Assembly (NCBI GenBank): GCA_024686085.1
Contig: JAIBDT010000003.1
Span: 49,309 to 113,308, forward strand
Source: Loktanella sp.
Lineage (GTDB): Bacteria > Pseudomonadota > Alphaproteobacteria > Rhodobacterales > Rhodobacteraceae
Direction of reading: 5' to 3'
Length of the DNA: 64,000 nt
Under the pieces are notes generated by a model. The model did not search any database. It saw only the letters and a list, made by a program, of their open reading frames with translations, and had not been told where the DNA came from. Positions 19,034 to 29,509 of the stretch are shown here, piece after piece. The stretch's first letter is position 1; each line of letters opens with the position of its first letter. Made by a program: the position numbers and the translations under genes.

Positions 19034-20671
19034 TTATTCACCAGCAACCTTATAGAGGTCTTTGGAGTACCAGTTCTGCTGGAAGTTGTCGTAAGCCCAG
19101 CCTTTAACAGTGCTACGCAGCATTTTGTCTGCCGAGTAGTGGTAGATTGGGATGATTGGCGTATCTTGCGCGATCATTTGCTCTACCGCAGTATAGTCAG
19201 CCTGTGGGTTATCAGCAGTTTTGGCGTGTGCCAAAAGCGCGTCAACCTCAGCGTTGTTATACTTGGCGTCGTTGTAGCCAGACTCGGACTGCATCAAGTC
19301 AAGGAAGGTAGACGCTTCGTTATAGTCAGCACACCAACCAGCACGCGCAACTTCATAGTCTTGGTTGCCGCGTGTCTCTAGGAAGACCTGCCATTCTTCG
19401 TTTGCAAGCTCGGTCGTGACACCAAGTGTCTGCTTCCACATCTGGCTGATCGCGATTGCGATGCCTTTGTGCGCGTCGGATGTGTTGTAGATCAACTTGA
19501 CGGATACTGGGTTGTCGGACCCGTAGCCCGCAGCTTCCAAAAGCTCGACGGCTTTTGCGTTGCGCTCTGCCTGCTCCATTGACGCCATTGGGATGTCAGG
19601 TGTTTCAAACCCAGCAGTTGCCCAGTGTGTAAATGTGTAAGCGGCTTTTTGGCCACCAGCCAAAACGTTGTCGACGATCACATCGCGGTCAACGGCCAAC
19701 GACAATGCTTTCCGCACGATTGCGTCTCGCAAGGCTGGATTGCCTGTTTCTGTCATGTTAATGGTGTAGTAGTAGGAACACGCGTTTGGCACAGACATGA
19801 TGTCGTCTGGATATTCCGCCTCAAGGGCTGGGAACTGGCCGGACGGTACTTCTGTGCGATCAAGCTCCCCTGCAAGGAAGCGTGTCAGGGCCACGTTTTC
19901 ATCGTTGATCACAAGCGATGTGGTCTTTTCGATGATCGTGTTTTCGTTGTCCCAATAGTTTACGTTGCGCTCGCGGACGAGTTTTTCTTGTGGGACATGT
20001 TCTGTCAGCACGTAAGCACCGTTGGAGACCATGTTGCCTGGCTTGGTCCAGTCAGAGCCGAACTCTTCGATGACGGCGCGTGGCACTGGGAATGTTGTAA
20101 AGTGCACAACCATCTGCGGGAAGTATGGCAGCGGCTGGGTCAGTTTTACGACCAATGTGCTGTCGTCAACAGCGGTTACGCCGAGAGTTGATGGGTCCAT
20201 ATCGCCTGCAATAACCGCGGACGCATTTTCGAGGCTCATCAATTCGATGTACCAGCTATATGGAGACGCGAGTTCTGGGGACGCTGCGCGCTTCCAAGCG
20301 TATTCGAAATCACCAGCAACAACAGGTTCACCATTTGACCATTTTGCATTATCACGCAGCGTGAATGTATATGTCAGCTTGTCATCAGAGACTGTGTAAC
20401 CCGTCGCCACGCCTGGAACGAGATTGCCGTCACCATCTTGTGCCATCAGGCCTTCAAAAAGGTCACGCAGAATGTCGCCGCCTGCGCTGTCTTCAGCAAC
20501 ACCTGGATCGATGGACGGGCTTTCGTCCAGATCGCGATATGTAAAGGATTGGTCAGTCGCCAAAACTTCACCAGTCTCAGGGTGCGTTGCGTGGCCGTCT
20601 GCAAATGCAGCCGTGCCGCTGAGCAGCAGGATAGCAGCGGTTGTTGCTTTTAATGTTGATTTCAAAGTCAT
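19034..20671 (-). CDS. oppA: peptide ABC transporter substrate-binding protein (OppA-type)
   Basis: A 545-residue periplasmic binding protein of the SBP_bac_5 family. Residues 1-24 form a Sec signal peptide (LLLSGTAAFA before DGHA). The body shows the family pattern near SNGEPVVAGDFEYAWKRA and a C-terminal AGWCADYNEASTFLD segment. It captures oligopeptides for OppBC. The ATG has GGGAG upstream, and a short hairpin lies in the leader at 20690-20709. It is the first gene of oppABCDF. Confidence 0.92.
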   Translation of the reverse strand: MTLKSTLKATTAAILLLSGTAAFADGHATHPETGEVLATDQSFTYRDLDESPSIDPGVAEDSAGGDILRDLFEGLMAQDGDGNLVPGVATGYTVSDDKLTYTFTLRDNAKWSNGEPVVAGDFEYAWKRAASPELASPYSWYIELMSLENASAVIAGDMDPSTLGVTAVDDSTLVVKLTQPLPYFPQMVVHFTTFPVPRAVIEEFGSDWTKPGNMVSNGAYVLTEHVPQEKLVRERNVNYWDNENTIIEKTTSLVINDENVALTRFLAGELDRTEVPSGQFPALEAEYPDDIMSVPNACSYYYTINMTETGNPALRDAIVRKALSLAVDRDVIVDNVLAGGQKAAYTFTHWATAGFETPDIPMASMEQAERNAKAVELLEAAGYGSDNPVSVKLIYNTSDAHKGIAIAISQMWKQTLGVTTELANEEWQVFLETRGNQDYEVARAGWCADYNEASTFLDLMQSESGYNDAKYNNAEVDALLAHAKTADNPQADYTAVEQMIAQDTPIIPIYHYSADKMLRSTVKGWAYDNFQQNWYSKDLYKVAGE

Positions 20672-20689
20672 GAAAATCTCCCAGTGTGA

Positions 20690-20709
20690 AGAGCTGTTTA
20701 CCCAGCTCT
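20690..20709 (-). promoter_or_regulatory. hairpin in the oppA 5' leader
   Basis: Seven-base arms (AGAGCTG at 20690-20696 and its complement at 20703-20709) flank a six-base loop, ending about ten bases upstream of the oppA ribosome binding site. It could modulate oppA translation or mRNA stability. The rest of the 329-base gap between oppA and the hemerythrin gene (20672-21000) shows no coding frame or promoter that I can defend. Confidence 0.35.
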
Positions 20710-21000
20710 CGTTTCCATTATCTCATTCGCCCCAAGGGCGCTGATAAGGCATAGTTTGATCTGCTGGTAAAAATGGCAAGCGCAATCTCGCTTTGCCCTT
20801 ACGGCAACCTTCCAAACCCTGATTTGCTTTTCAATCTGCCAAGAAAACCCTCCTCCGGCGAAATTTTTGAAATGCAAATGCATGTTTAACGGGTTCAAGT
20901 GCAGCACATCTTGCGCAATTTTATTCGCCTTATGCGGTCGTGACTGGATAAACTTCACTTGCCCCACTAGATAAGGGACACCCAATCTGGAGCCGATACC

Positions 21001-21570
21001 ATGACCTCGCTTGCCCTCGCTGACCGGAAAGGCTTGCCCGATGCCCTGCAAGTTTTGCTGGCTGAGTATCCCCGCGCAATTTGGGAAATCGATCCCGGAT
21101 TTGACGGGCTGATCCGCTTTTGGCTCGATCGCCACTTGATGTTTCGCCGCGTGGTGGCGGACATGCAAAAGGATGCGCAAAAATTCATTGATAGTGGCTT
21201 TGATACCGATCAATATGCGTCCCGCCTTTCAAGATTGGGTGGCATGTTTGTGAACGGTCTGCATGAGCATCACACGATAGAAGACACTTACTATTTTCCA
21301 AAGCTCGCGACCAAAGACACCCGCATTGAAAGTGGTTTTGCCATACTCGACAAGGATCATCACGACATTGATGCCTTGCTGAACAAATTCGTAGGAACCG
21401 CCAACGACGTACTGAATGCACGCGATAAAAAACCCGCAATGCGCAGTGCGACGGGTCGTTTTGAAACAGAATTGGGTGTTTTGGAACGGTTGCTGGACCG
21501 TCATTTGAATGACGAGGAAGAATTAATCGTCCCCGTCATTCTAAAGTTTGGATCAGCCGACTTGGGTTAA
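21001..21570 (+). CDS. hemerythrin-like (HHE) domain protein
   Basis: A 189-residue cytosolic protein, mostly helical. Iron-ligand candidates are spaced as in HHE domains: a His-rich start ([10 protein letters not shown]), [25 protein letters not shown] and [13 protein letters not shown]. Such proteins bind a di-iron centre and sense or bind oxygen, nitric oxide or iron. It converges on acs with a four-base stop overlap (TTAA). No linked regulator suggests a specific role. Confidence 0.85.
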   Translation: MTSLALADRKGLPDALQVLLAEYPRAIWEIDPGFDGLIRFWLDRHLMFRRVVADMQKDAQKFIDSGFDTDQYASRLSRLGGMFVNGLHEHHTIEDTYYFPKLATKDTRIESGFAILDKDHHDIDALLNKFVGTANDVLNARDKKPAMRSATGRFETELGVLERLLDRHLNDEEELIVPVILKFGSADLG

Positions 21571-23522
21571 GCGCGGTTCATCCGGTTTTCGATCAGGTCC
21601 TCAACGACAGACGGGTCGGCCAAGGTTGACGTATCGCCCAGCGCGCCAAAGTCGTTCTCTGCAATCTTGCGCAGGATGCGGCGCATGATTTTGCCAGAGC
21701 GCGTTTTTGGCAAACCAGGTGCCCACTGGATCAAGTCAGGCTTGGCGATCGGTCCAATCTCGGACCGGACCCATTTTTCAAGCTCTTTACGCAACTCGTC
21801 CGTCGGCTCTTGTCCGTTCATCAGCGTCACATAAGCATAGATGCCCTGTCCTTTGATGTCGTGCGGGTAGCCAACGACCGCCGCTTCGGCGACAGCGACA
21901 TGTGCAACAAGTGCGCTTTCGACTTCGGCGGTGCCCATGCGGTGCCCAGAGACGTTAATCACGTCATCGACTCGGCCCGTGATCCAGTAATAGCCATCTT
22001 CGTCGCGCCGGCAGCCGTCACCTGTGAAGTAATAGCCTTTGTAGTCAGAGAAATAGGTTTTCTCGAAACGGTCGTGATCGCCCCAAACCGTGCGCATTTG
22101 ACCCGGCCAGCTATCTTTGATGCAAAGTACACCCTCGATCCCGTTGTCATGCAGCTCTTCACCAGTCGTTGGCTCTAGCACGACAGGCTGCACCCCAAAG
22201 AACGGCAATGTGCAGGATCCGGGTTTGGTCGCAGTCGCACCAGGTAGCGGGGTCATCAAGTGGCCACCAGTTTCGGTCTGCCACCATGTGTCAACGATCG
22301 GGCATTTACCTTTGCCGACGACATCGTTGTACCAGTTCCACGCCTCTGGATTGATCGGTTCGCCAACGGTTCCAAGAACGCGCAGATCAGACAGGTCATG
22401 CTTTTCAACAAAGCTGGTGCCTTGCCCCATAAGGGCCCGAATTGCGGTTGGAGCCGTGTAGAACTGGTTGACCTTGTGCTTGGCGCAGACTTCCCAGAAA
22501 CGTCCGGCGTCTGGATAGGTTGGCACGCCTTCAAACATGATCGTGGTCGCACCGTTCGCAAGCGGCCCATAGACGATATAGCTGTGTCCTGTAACCCAAC
22601 CCACGTCAGCCGTGCACCAGAAGATGTCACCGTCTTTGTAGTCGAACGTATATTCATGCGTCATCGCCGCATAAACGAGGTAACCACCTGACGTATGCAC
22701 AACACCTTTTGGCATCCCGGTGGAGCCAGATGTGTAAAGGATGAACAGCGGGTCTTCGGCGTTCATCTCGGCAGGGGCGCATTCGCCTGATGCCGCAGCA
22801 GATAGCGCGTTATAATCGTAGTCGCGCCCTTCTGTCCAAGTCGTCTGTGCGCCAGTCCGCTTGACAACCAGACATTTCACGCGGTCATCGCAGTGCAAAA
22901 GCGCTGTATCAGCGTTTGATTTCAAAGGCGTCGCGCGCCCACCGCGTGGTGCATGGTCTGCCGTGATCAAAACCTTTGCGTCTGATCCGTTGATCCGTGC
23001 GCCCAGCGCGTCAGGGCTGAAGCCCGCGAACACGATGGAGTGAATCGCACCAAGACGCGCACAGGCCAGCATCGCATAGGCGGCTTCTGGGATCATGGGG
23101 AGATACAGGATAACGCGGTCGCCTTTGGTTACGCCCAAGTCTTTGAGGACATTCGCCATGCGGTTGGTTTTGTCGTAAAGCTCTTTATAAGTGATGTGCA
23201 GCGCTTCGTCTTGCGGGCTGTCGGGTTCCCAGATGATCGCGGTTTGATCGCCGCGTGTCGCGAGGTGACGGTCCACGCAATTGGCCGCGACGTTCAGCGT
23301 GCCATCCTCGAACCATTTGATCCCAACTTGGCCAAGCGTGAAATCAGACGATTTGACCTTGGTGAAAGGCTTCATCCAGTCGATACGTTTGCCGTGTTCT
23401 GCCCAAAATGTATCTGGATCAGCAATCGATGCTGCATACATCGCATCATAAGTCGCCTTATCAGCATGTGCGCCCGCGGCCATTTCGGCCGAAGGTGGAT
23501 ATAGTTTGCTGGTCTCTGACAT
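21567..23522 (-). CDS. acs: acetate--CoA ligase
   Basis: A 651-residue AMP-forming enzyme that converts acetate, ATP and CoA into acetyl-CoA. The adenylate-forming P-loop [15 protein letters not shown] is present, and the C-terminal lid has [11 protein letters not shown], where the lysine of GK is the usual acetylation site. The ATG at 23522 has GGGGGGA seven bases upstream and gives the normal family length; upstream ATGs would add an untypical extension. The upstream region carries inverted repeats that may be operators. Confidence 0.95.
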   Translation of the reverse strand: MSETSKLYPPSAEMAAGAHADKATYDAMYAASIADPDTFWAEHGKRIDWMKPFTKVKSSDFTLGQVGIKWFEDGTLNVAANCVDRHLATRGDQTAIIWEPDSPQDEALHITYKELYDKTNRMANVLKDLGVTKGDRVILYLPMIPEAAYAMLACARLGAIHSIVFAGFSPDALGARINGSDAKVLITADHAPRGGRATPLKSNADTALLHCDDRVKCLVVKRTGAQTTWTEGRDYDYNALSAAASGECAPAEMNAEDPLFILYTSGSTGMPKGVVHTSGGYLVYAAMTHEYTFDYKDGDIFWCTADVGWVTGHSYIVYGPLANGATTIMFEGVPTYPDAGRFWEVCAKHKVNQFYTAPTAIRALMGQGTSFVEKHDLSDLRVLGTVGEPINPEAWNWYNDVVGKGKCPIVDTWWQTETGGHLMTPLPGATATKPGSCTLPFFGVQPVVLEPTTGEELHDNGIEGVLCIKDSWPGQMRTVWGDHDRFEKTYFSDYKGYYFTGDGCRRDEDGYYWITGRVDDVINVSGHRMGTAEVESALVAHVAVAEAAVVGYPHDIKGQGIYAYVTLMNGQEPTDELRKELEKWVRSEIGPIAKPDLIQWAPGLPKTRSGKIMRRILRKIAENDFGALGDTSTLADPSVVEDLIENRMNRA

Positions 23523-23666
23523 GGTCTGTCCCCCCGAAAATATTGATATATCGAATGAGGCTTGCGCCCCTAGTCTCCCACTCGCCTTTACCTCCAAAGT
23601 CGAGCCCTTACCGCGCATCATGTGGTTTTTCCTGTTCGTTTCCAAGTCCATGCATGGATCAGGGTG

Positions 23667-23723
23667 GTGAATTTTGTAAATTTCACATTGGCCGCATCTG
23701 TTTCGTGTAAATAATTTTACCAC
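23667..23723. promoter_or_regulatory. candidate operator repeats between acs and the divergent barrel gene
   Basis: Two neighbouring AT-rich inverted repeats lie in the divergent gap: GTGAATTTTGTAAATTTCAC at 23667-23686 (outer arms GTGAA/TTCAC) and GTGTAAATAATTTTACCAC at 23705-23723 (inner arms GTAAA/TTTAC). Both contain a GTAAAT core. Their position 145-200 bases upstream of acs and 75-130 upstream of the barrel gene suggests a binding site for a regulator, which I cannot identify. Confidence 0.35.
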
Positions 23724-23798
23724 TATCGCAATATTAATAGGTGTTAAGAACGCATTAACTATTCTGTGGGAAATTTGTCGTTCTTATCGGAGCAAGTT

Positions 23799-24464
23799 AT
23801 GTTCGCCAAATTCGCAATCATCTTTAGCTTTTGTTTGGCAACGTCGGCTAACGCTGGGGCATGGTCACGCGAGAAAGGCGAACTTTTCATCGCAGCAGGT
23901 GGGAATTTTTTACTATCAGAGGGCGCCCGCCTGCCCGTGCACTATGATCCTACCCTATATGCGGAATATGGAGCCACTGAGCGGGTCACCCTCGGGCTGG
24001 ATATTCACACCGCTGACGCGGGACGCATTGGCACGGCCTTCTTTTTCGCAAGCTTTCCGATTGGTGACCTTGCCGCGCGAGACAAATTTGCAGCCAACCT
24101 TGCATTCGGATTACGCGCTGATACAGCACACCCAACCGAGACATTGTTGCGGGGCGGCCTGTCATGGGGGCGCGGATTGGAGAACGGATGGCTAGCGGTC
24201 GACGCTACTGCGACATACGGCACATTCGCGCGAACATTTCGCCCAAAGGTGGATTTAACGTGGGGTCATCGCTGGTCAGAAAAGTGGATGACATCAATAC
24301 AGATTCAAACGGGACAAGGCTTTACCAACGACTATTACGCCAAGATCGCGCCGTCGATTATCTATGACCTGCGAGAAAACATGAAAGTCCACTTAGGCGC
24401 CGTACACGCCCTGACAGGAGACCGCGGATCGGGTCTAAAATTGGAAACTTGGCTGACGTTTTAG
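23799..24464 (+). CDS. small outer-membrane beta-barrel-like protein, unknown function
   Basis: A 221-residue exported protein. Residues 1-20 are a signal peptide (FSFCLATSANA before GAWSREKGE). The rest alternates polar and hydrophobic residues in short strands and ends in LETWLTF, with the C-terminal Phe typical of outer-membrane barrels. The ATG at 23799 has GGAG upstream and starts the signal peptide; a longer frame from 23766 is less likely. It resembles uncharacterised barrel proteins. I cannot name a substrate. Confidence 0.6.
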   Translation: MFAKFAIIFSFCLATSANAGAWSREKGELFIAAGGNFLLSEGARLPVHYDPTLYAEYGATERVTLGLDIHTADAGRIGTAFFFASFPIGDLAARDKFAANLAFGLRADTAHPTETLLRGGLSWGRGLENGWLAVDATATYGTFARTFRPKVDLTWGHRWSEKWMTSIQIQTGQGFTNDYYAKIAPSIIYDLRENMKVHLGAVHALTGDRGSGLKLETWLTF

Positions 24465-24865
24465 CCCCAAAGAACAATCGCAATGCCTATGCCGAGCAGA
24501 CTGCAGGTTGGCCCGTAAATCATCTGATCCAGCTTGGCGAACGGTTGCTGTGGCGTCATCCTGCGCCACATGGGCAGCCACGTCAGGATCCCACGCAGAA
24601 GAAAAACGATTGCGGACGTCCCCAAAATCAGATCACGCAGAAAATTTGGGTCCGCGACCAGCGAAAAGACCACAACGATCAGGCCCGCAGAAACGAGCGC
24701 ACACGGGATTGGACCTGGCATCCGCGTCGCGTCAGCTGCACCGACCACACATTTCACAAGGCGTTCTTCGTCCCGAATGGGAAACCAGACCCCGATCCCC
24801 CAAAGGGCGTGGATAATGGCAACGACTGAAAGTACAGTCGCCAAGAGGGTTACGAGAATCGTCAT
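24461..24865 (-). CDS. DUF3995 membrane protein
   Basis: A 134-residue integral membrane protein with four predicted helices, the first MTILVTLLATVLSVVAIIHA. The motif HALWGIGVWFP and the spacing of the helices match the DUF3995 family of unknown function. The ATG at 24865 is preferred because the longer frame from 24970 has a polar N-terminus that reads through the terminator at 24896-24921. The stop overlaps that of the barrel gene by four bases (TTAG). Confidence 0.7.
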   Translation of the reverse strand: MTILVTLLATVLSVVAIIHALWGIGVWFPIRDEERLVKCVVGAADATRMPGPIPCALVSAGLIVVVFSLVADPNFLRDLILGTSAIVFLLRGILTWLPMWRRMTPQQPFAKLDQMIYGPTCSLLGIGIAIVLWG

Positions 24866-24895
24866 GTCGTAATCATAGACAGAACCCCACAAACA

Positions 24896-24921
24896 AAAAG
24901 GGGCGACACTGCGCCCCTTTT
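24896..24921 (-). terminator. intrinsic terminator of the beta-helix gene
   Basis: Ten-base arms (24896-24905 and 24912-24921) form a perfect stem around a six-base loop. On the minus strand the stem GGGGCG/CGCCCC is followed by TTTTTGTTT. It lies 24 bases past the stop of the beta-helix gene and separates it from the DUF3995 gene. Confidence 0.85.
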
Positions 24922-24944
24922 CCTGAAATGAAAGACTTGGGTCT

Positions 24945-27233
24945 TTATAACGGGTTATCCATACGAACAACGAACCGCACGCTGCCCTTTACCGCCTTGC
25001 CCCAGATCAGCTTAATGTCACGACCATTCGTACCCTGCCCCGTCTCAACAGAAGGCGCAATGTATTCGACGTTATTGCTGGAGTTTCGAATTGATCCATC
25101 CGCAACAACGGATTCAACAACCCGGGCGCGGCCCTTGAACGGCAAGTAGGGACCGGAATCCGCCGTCCAAGTCGACGCTGCCGTAGATTGCGTGTGGTTC
25201 AATGAGGCAGGGTTGAAGACCTCTTCGGATACGCCATGGAAGGTGTTGCCAGCAAAGGTCACCATCCGCATGCGGCTGAATTCAAGGTCTGCGAAGGTGG
25301 TATCCACTTTCTCGACCCGATCAATCGAGCCGTTGATAGACCGAAACACGTTACCGATTACCGAAAAGCCATGGATAAAATGCCCGACTCCGTAAGGCTT
25401 AATCACGATAAATTTGAACGAGTCGGCAACATTGGAAGCAAAGAAAATGTTATTCGAAATCGTCAGACCACCAAACGAGAACTGATTTCCAAGACCCGGA
25501 TCAGCACTGTGCTCATTGGTCCATTCAATGAAGTTATTATCGATATAATTTCCACTGAAGCTGGACGATGGATTTGGCGATGTAATCACCACGCCGCCTG
25601 TACGCACACCATTTTGCTGCGTATCCCCTTGGAACCAGTGGTTATCTGTCATCAAGGTTGTTGAACCCCCAATGACCGCGAAATGCCGGAACATCATGAT
25701 ACGGTTGTCACGAATTTTGACATCGTTGGCGTTTGTATTCATTGCAATAGTCGAGCGGCTTTGAACATTCAGCGCGGTCTCGTTCGAGTTGAACTGACAG
25801 CGGTCCACCATCATGCCTTGGCAACCCGTCCCGATCGAGGTCAGCCCTCGGTCCTTTGGTTTCGTAAAAAAGCAATCTCGGACGTGGAATGTAATGCCAC
25901 TGGACGCAAGCATGACGCCGCTTGCAAAACCGTTACCCTGAAATTCGATATCGTCCAGAACAAATTGGCTAAGGCTTTGGAACCCACTGAAATCGAGTAG
26001 GTATTTAAAGCGCTTAAACGTAAAGTTTTGCGTCCCCGCCGCATCATAAAGCGGCGCGCTGATGTAAACAATCTTGGCCCCAATATTGATACCGCTGACG
26101 TAGACATCGCGCCCGACACCAGTGCCTGTGACAAGCGATCCGACTTGGACGTTTGCCACATTCACGACATTGCTGAGACGAGTGGGATTCGATGTCGAAT
26201 AGGTGCCCTGCGATGTAGTTGTCGATGTGTTCCAACTGGAAGAGCTTTCCGCTTGGAATTGCCCGTTTCGAATAACACGCCGTGTTGCAAAACTTGTGCG
26301 CGATGGATCAGCTGCTTGCATGTCGAGCGGTTCAGACAGCGAAATGCGGCGCCCGCATAGATCAAGCGACTCGTGGTCTGCAAAGTTCAAAAGAGCCTGA
26401 AACGCCTTTTTAAATGCTGTCGTCTCGTCGCCGAATGCATTGAGATAGTTTTCAAAGTTGTAGCCCTTTTGCAGAATAAACCGCTTGCTCGTGGGCTGCG
26501 TGATCGTGCCTTCGAACTTTACCTTGCTTTCAATGGTCACGTCTTGGGACAATTTGAAAGTCCCTTCAGACACCAAAACAGTCCGACCGTTGGCTGCGGC
26601 ATCTGCAGCCTCGAATGCAGCACTGTCATCGGTAGATCCGTCGCCCTTTGCACCATAATCACGCACATCGACCATCGACATCATGTCGCGGGTAAAGATA
26701 GAGGTTACGTCTTCGATTTCGATATCATCGACCCGCACCAAACCACCGCTTGCACCCGTCAAATCAATTCCAAGGTGACCGAAAGATACGCCGTTCCAGA
26801 CCATATCTACGCCAGTCCGGTCGCCTGTCGCAATGATTGCAGTGACCTCCACAACCTCGCCGTAAGTGGTCAGCTGTTTGCTCGGTCCAACCTCCACCAC
26901 GCCGTTTGCGTGAGAACCACCTGCTTGCCCTGCCCAACCCGCAACGCGCACAGATGGCATAGGTCCAGCAACGGCCTTAACCTTGGCGCGCACTTGCAGA
27001 TAGCATCCGGGCAAAATCGGCGTTTCCCCCATGTAGCGTACTTTGGCGATTGTTGCTGACTTCAGGACCTCTAAACAGCCCGAAAAGTCTTGATCCGAAG
27101 CGACAAATACCCCGTCTCCACTGACCGCATATGTATCAGACCCAGGCGTCCCATCGCCGCTGGACCAAACGCCCAATCCTGCAGAAAATGGAAGTGGGGC
27201 GAAAACGACCCCGTCTGTAATTGCCTTGTTCAT
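24945..27233 (-). CDS. right-handed parallel beta-helix protein, pectate-lyase-3/tailspike-like
   Basis: A 762-residue protein without an obvious signal peptide. Residues about 1-180 form a beta-rich module (starting NKAITDGVVFAPLPFSAGLG) resembling carbohydrate-binding or adaptor domains. At about 190 begins VRDYGAKGDGSTDDSAAFE, the hallmark of Pectate_lyase_3/GH28-related beta-helices, and short Asn- and Gly-rich coils continue to about 680. Such proteins cut or bind polysaccharides, as phage tailspikes and depolymerases do. The ATG at 27233 has GGAAAGGG upstream. It is monocistronic with its own terminator. No other phage genes are near, so the polymer it recognises and how it leaves the cell are unknown. 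Confidence 0.7.
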   Translation of the reverse strand: MNKAITDGVVFAPLPFSAGLGVWSSGDGTPGSDTYAVSGDGVFVASDQDFSGCLEVLKSATIAKVRYMGETPILPGCYLQVRAKVKAVAGPMPSVRVAGWAGQAGGSHANGVVEVGPSKQLTTYGEVVEVTAIIATGDRTGVDMVWNGVSFGHLGIDLTGASGGLVRVDDIEIEDVTSIFTRDMMSMVDVRDYGAKGDGSTDDSAAFEAADAAANGRTVLVSEGTFKLSQDVTIESKVKFEGTITQPTSKRFILQKGYNFENYLNAFGDETTAFKKAFQALLNFADHESLDLCGRRISLSEPLDMQAADPSRTSFATRRVIRNGQFQAESSSSWNTSTTTSQGTYSTSNPTRLSNVVNVANVQVGSLVTGTGVGRDVYVSGINIGAKIVYISAPLYDAAGTQNFTFKRFKYLLDFSGFQSLSQFVLDDIEFQGNGFASGVMLASSGITFHVRDCFFTKPKDRGLTSIGTGCQGMMVDRCQFNSNETALNVQSRSTIAMNTNANDVKIRDNRIMMFRHFAVIGGSTTLMTDNHWFQGDTQQNGVRTGGVVITSPNPSSSFSGNYIDNNFIEWTNEHSADPGLGNQFSFGGLTISNNIFFASNVADSFKFIVIKPYGVGHFIHGFSVIGNVFRSINGSIDRVEKVDTTFADLEFSRMRMVTFAGNTFHGVSEEVFNPASLNHTQSTAASTWTADSGPYLPFKGRARVVESVVADGSIRNSSNNVEYIAPSVETGQGTNGRDIKLIWGKAVKGSVRFVVRMDNPL

Positions 27234-27360
27234 GAATAACCCTTTCCAGAAAACCAATGCAAAAGCGGTCCGGAAAAGTCGCCGGAGCCTATCGCTTAGA
27301 TTTAACTTTCAAGAGTAAAGGTGACCTAAGAGCACCGTGACGGTGCCCGTCGCAACGCGT

Positions 27361-27765
27361 TTAAGCACCTACATCGGGGGTGGGCACAAAGTTAACACCG
27401 TCAATTTGCCAACCTTGCGGTGTTTCAATCATTTTGTAATCGAACATATAGGCGATCCCGTCTTTGCCGATCACAAGGACCCGCTGGAAAATGGCGCCGC
27501 CCTCTTCTCGTTTGGCAAGGAACCGTACTGACGTATTGTCCCAGATCATCGGGAACGACCGCTGTACCATTATGCCGAAGTTCTCCGGTCCGCCAAAGAT
27601 GCGTTTGATCATCGGGCTTGCAAAGTCAAATGCGCCCACGATATCGCGGTCATTAAAAGCATCCAGCTGTTGTGAAATGACGTTATCGAACGCGCTTTGC
27701 GCCTGCGCAGCACCGAAAGACAATCCAGCCCCTACCGCAAAAACCAGTGTAAATAACCGTCTCAT
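27361..27765 (-). CDS. DUF4864 domain-containing exported protein
   Basis: A 134-residue protein with a signal peptide (LFTLVFAVGAGLSFGAAQAQ). The mature part has the DUF4864 pattern: QLDAFNDRDIVGAFDFASP, then GGPENFGIMVQRSFP and a closing GWQIDGVNFVP strand. The family has an NTF2-like look and no known function. The ATG at 27765 has GGAGGTG directly upstream; an ATG four codons earlier overlaps that site and is rejected. A six-base-arm hairpin at 27332-27346 may weakly terminate it. Confidence 0.75.
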   Translation of the reverse strand: MRRLFTLVFAVGAGLSFGAAQAQSAFDNVISQQLDAFNDRDIVGAFDFASPMIKRIFGGPENFGIMVQRSFPMIWDNTSVRFLAKREEGGAIFQRVLVIGKDGIAYMFDYKMIETPQGWQIDGVNFVPTPDVGA

Positions 27766-27831
27766 CGCCACCTCCATCCGTTTAATCTATGCTAGATACG
27801 GATGAAGGCGGGTTTTAGTTTCAAATTTGGT

Positions 27832-29397
27832 TCAAGCTGCGAGCTGTGTCTCGATCAGCGAGACCGTCTCATCGACCCCGTAAAGTGCAATGAAGCCACC
27901 AAAACGCGGTCCTTGGCTCGCCCCAAGCAGCACCTCGTAGAGTGCGGTGAACCAATCGCGCAGTGGCTCGAACCCGTGCTCTTTGCCGACAGCGAAGACC
28001 ATTGATTGCAGGGCTTCTGCGTCCAATCCGCCATCCCAGACCTTTAGGCGCGCAACCAGATCTTCCATCGCGTTGCGTTCTTGATCGCTTGGCGCGCGGA
28101 ACACTTTGGTCGGTTTCACAAAGTCGTTGTAATACCGCACCGCAAATTCTGCGGCCTGATCCATCTGCGGGTTTGTCGCCGCCGATGCTTCTGGCGCATA
28201 GCGCTGGATAAAGCCCCAAAGCGTATCCTTATCCTCGGCCCCCGAAACGGACGCCAAATTCAACAACATCGCAAAAGGCACAACCATATCAGAGGCAGGC
28301 ACATTGTGGCCGTGGATATGGAACACAGGGTTGTTCAATTTGCCCGCATCATCCTGTGTCGCATAGGCACGCAATTGCTGGTGATACTCGTCGACCGCTT
28401 TCGGGATCACGTCAAAGTGCATGCGCTTGGCTGTCTTTGGCTTGAGATACATAAAGTAAGACAGGGATTCCGTAGCCGCATAGGTCAGCCATTCGTCAAT
28501 CGTCAGGCCATTGCCTGAAGTTTTCGAAATCTTGTGGCCCTCGGAATCAAGGAATAATTCATAAGTGAAATGCTCTGGCGCACGACCACCAAGAACGCGG
28601 CAAATGCCGTCGTAAATTGGCGTGTTGGTTGCATGGTCTTTGCCATACATCTCGAAATCAACGTCCAAAGCCGCCCAGCGGGCGCCAAAGTCCGGCTTCC
28701 ACTGCAACTTACAATTGCCTCCCGTCACGGGCATTGTGATTTCGGTCCCGTCAACATCGTCAAATGTGATCTCGCCTGCCTTGCTCACGTTCTTCATTGG
28801 CACATAGAGCACCTGCCCAGTTGTCGGGCTGATAGGCAGAAAGATCGAATATGTTTCGCGACGTTCATCACGCAACGATTTCAACATAATCGCCATGATA
28901 TCGTCGTAGCGCTCGGCAGAGCGGATCAAAATTTCGTCCATTTTTCCGGCTTTGTAGTAGGCCGTGGAACTGGCGAACTCATATTCAAACCCGAACGTAT
29001 CAAGAAACGAGTTCAGCTTGGCATTCATATGGTCGCCAAAGCTGTTATGTGTCCCAAAAGGGTCAGGAACAGCTGTCAAAGGCTGCTGCATAAACGGTTT
29101 GAGCGCCTCTGGGTCAGGCACGTTGCCCGGAATTTTTCGCATCCCGTCCATATCGTCCGAAAAGCATAACAGTTTCGTCGGGATGTCAGAAATAACTTCG
29201 AAGGCGCGACGCACCATTGTCGTGCGCCCAACCTCGCCAAACGTCCCGATGTGGGGCAAACCTGACGGGCCATAGCCAGTTTCGAACAAGACGTAACCCT
29301 TCTCGGGGTCCTTCTTTTCATACCGTTTGAGCAAACGGCGGGCTTCTTCAAAGGGCCAGGCCTTGGAATTCATCGCAGCGTCACGCAAATTAGTCAT
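27832..29397 (-). CDS. lysK: lysine--tRNA ligase, class I
   Basis: A 521-residue class I lysyl-tRNA synthetase of the archaeal/alphaproteobacterial kind, charging tRNA-Lys. The HIGH-like motif is PHIGT in [15 protein letters not shown], and the KMSKS-like motif is KISKTSG. These and the C-terminal helical anticodon region show it is not the class II LysS. The ATG at 29397 has GAGAG upstream. It lies 66 bases upstream of the DUF4864 gene. Confidence 0.95.
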   Translation of the reverse strand: MTNLRDAAMNSKAWPFEEARRLLKRYEKKDPEKGYVLFETGYGPSGLPHIGTFGEVGRTTMVRRAFEVISDIPTKLLCFSDDMDGMRKIPGNVPDPEALKPFMQQPLTAVPDPFGTHNSFGDHMNAKLNSFLDTFGFEYEFASSTAYYKAGKMDEILIRSAERYDDIMAIMLKSLRDERRETYSIFLPISPTTGQVLYVPMKNVSKAGEITFDDVDGTEITMPVTGGNCKLQWKPDFGARWAALDVDFEMYGKDHATNTPIYDGICRVLGGRAPEHFTYELFLDSEGHKISKTSGNGLTIDEWLTYAATESLSYFMYLKPKTAKRMHFDVIPKAVDEYHQQLRAYATQDDAGKLNNPVFHIHGHNVPASDMVVPFAMLLNLASVSGAEDKDTLWGFIQRYAPEASAATNPQMDQAAEFAVRYYNDFVKPTKVFRAPSDQERNAMEDLVARLKVWDGGLDAEALQSMVFAVGKEHGFEPLRDWFTALYEVLLGASQGPRFGGFIALYGVDETVSLIETQLAA

Positions 29398-29509
29398 GTT
29401 ATCTCTCAACGGTTGAAACGGCGCCCCAATGGCAACCTATCGCGCACTCCCTATTGCGCAGGGGCCAAGGCGTCAATAAATCGGTAGTAGATTGAAAAGG
29501 ATATTTGAT

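Noticed and set aside
20698..21213. 171-residue minus-strand frame upstream of oppA
   Set aside because: It overlaps the hemerythrin gene antisense and lacks a ribosome binding site; the gap is better read as an oppA leader.
27332..27346. terminator after the DUF4864 gene
   Set aside because: The six-base hairpin has a three-base loop and no clear T-run, so it is noted only as a weak possibility.
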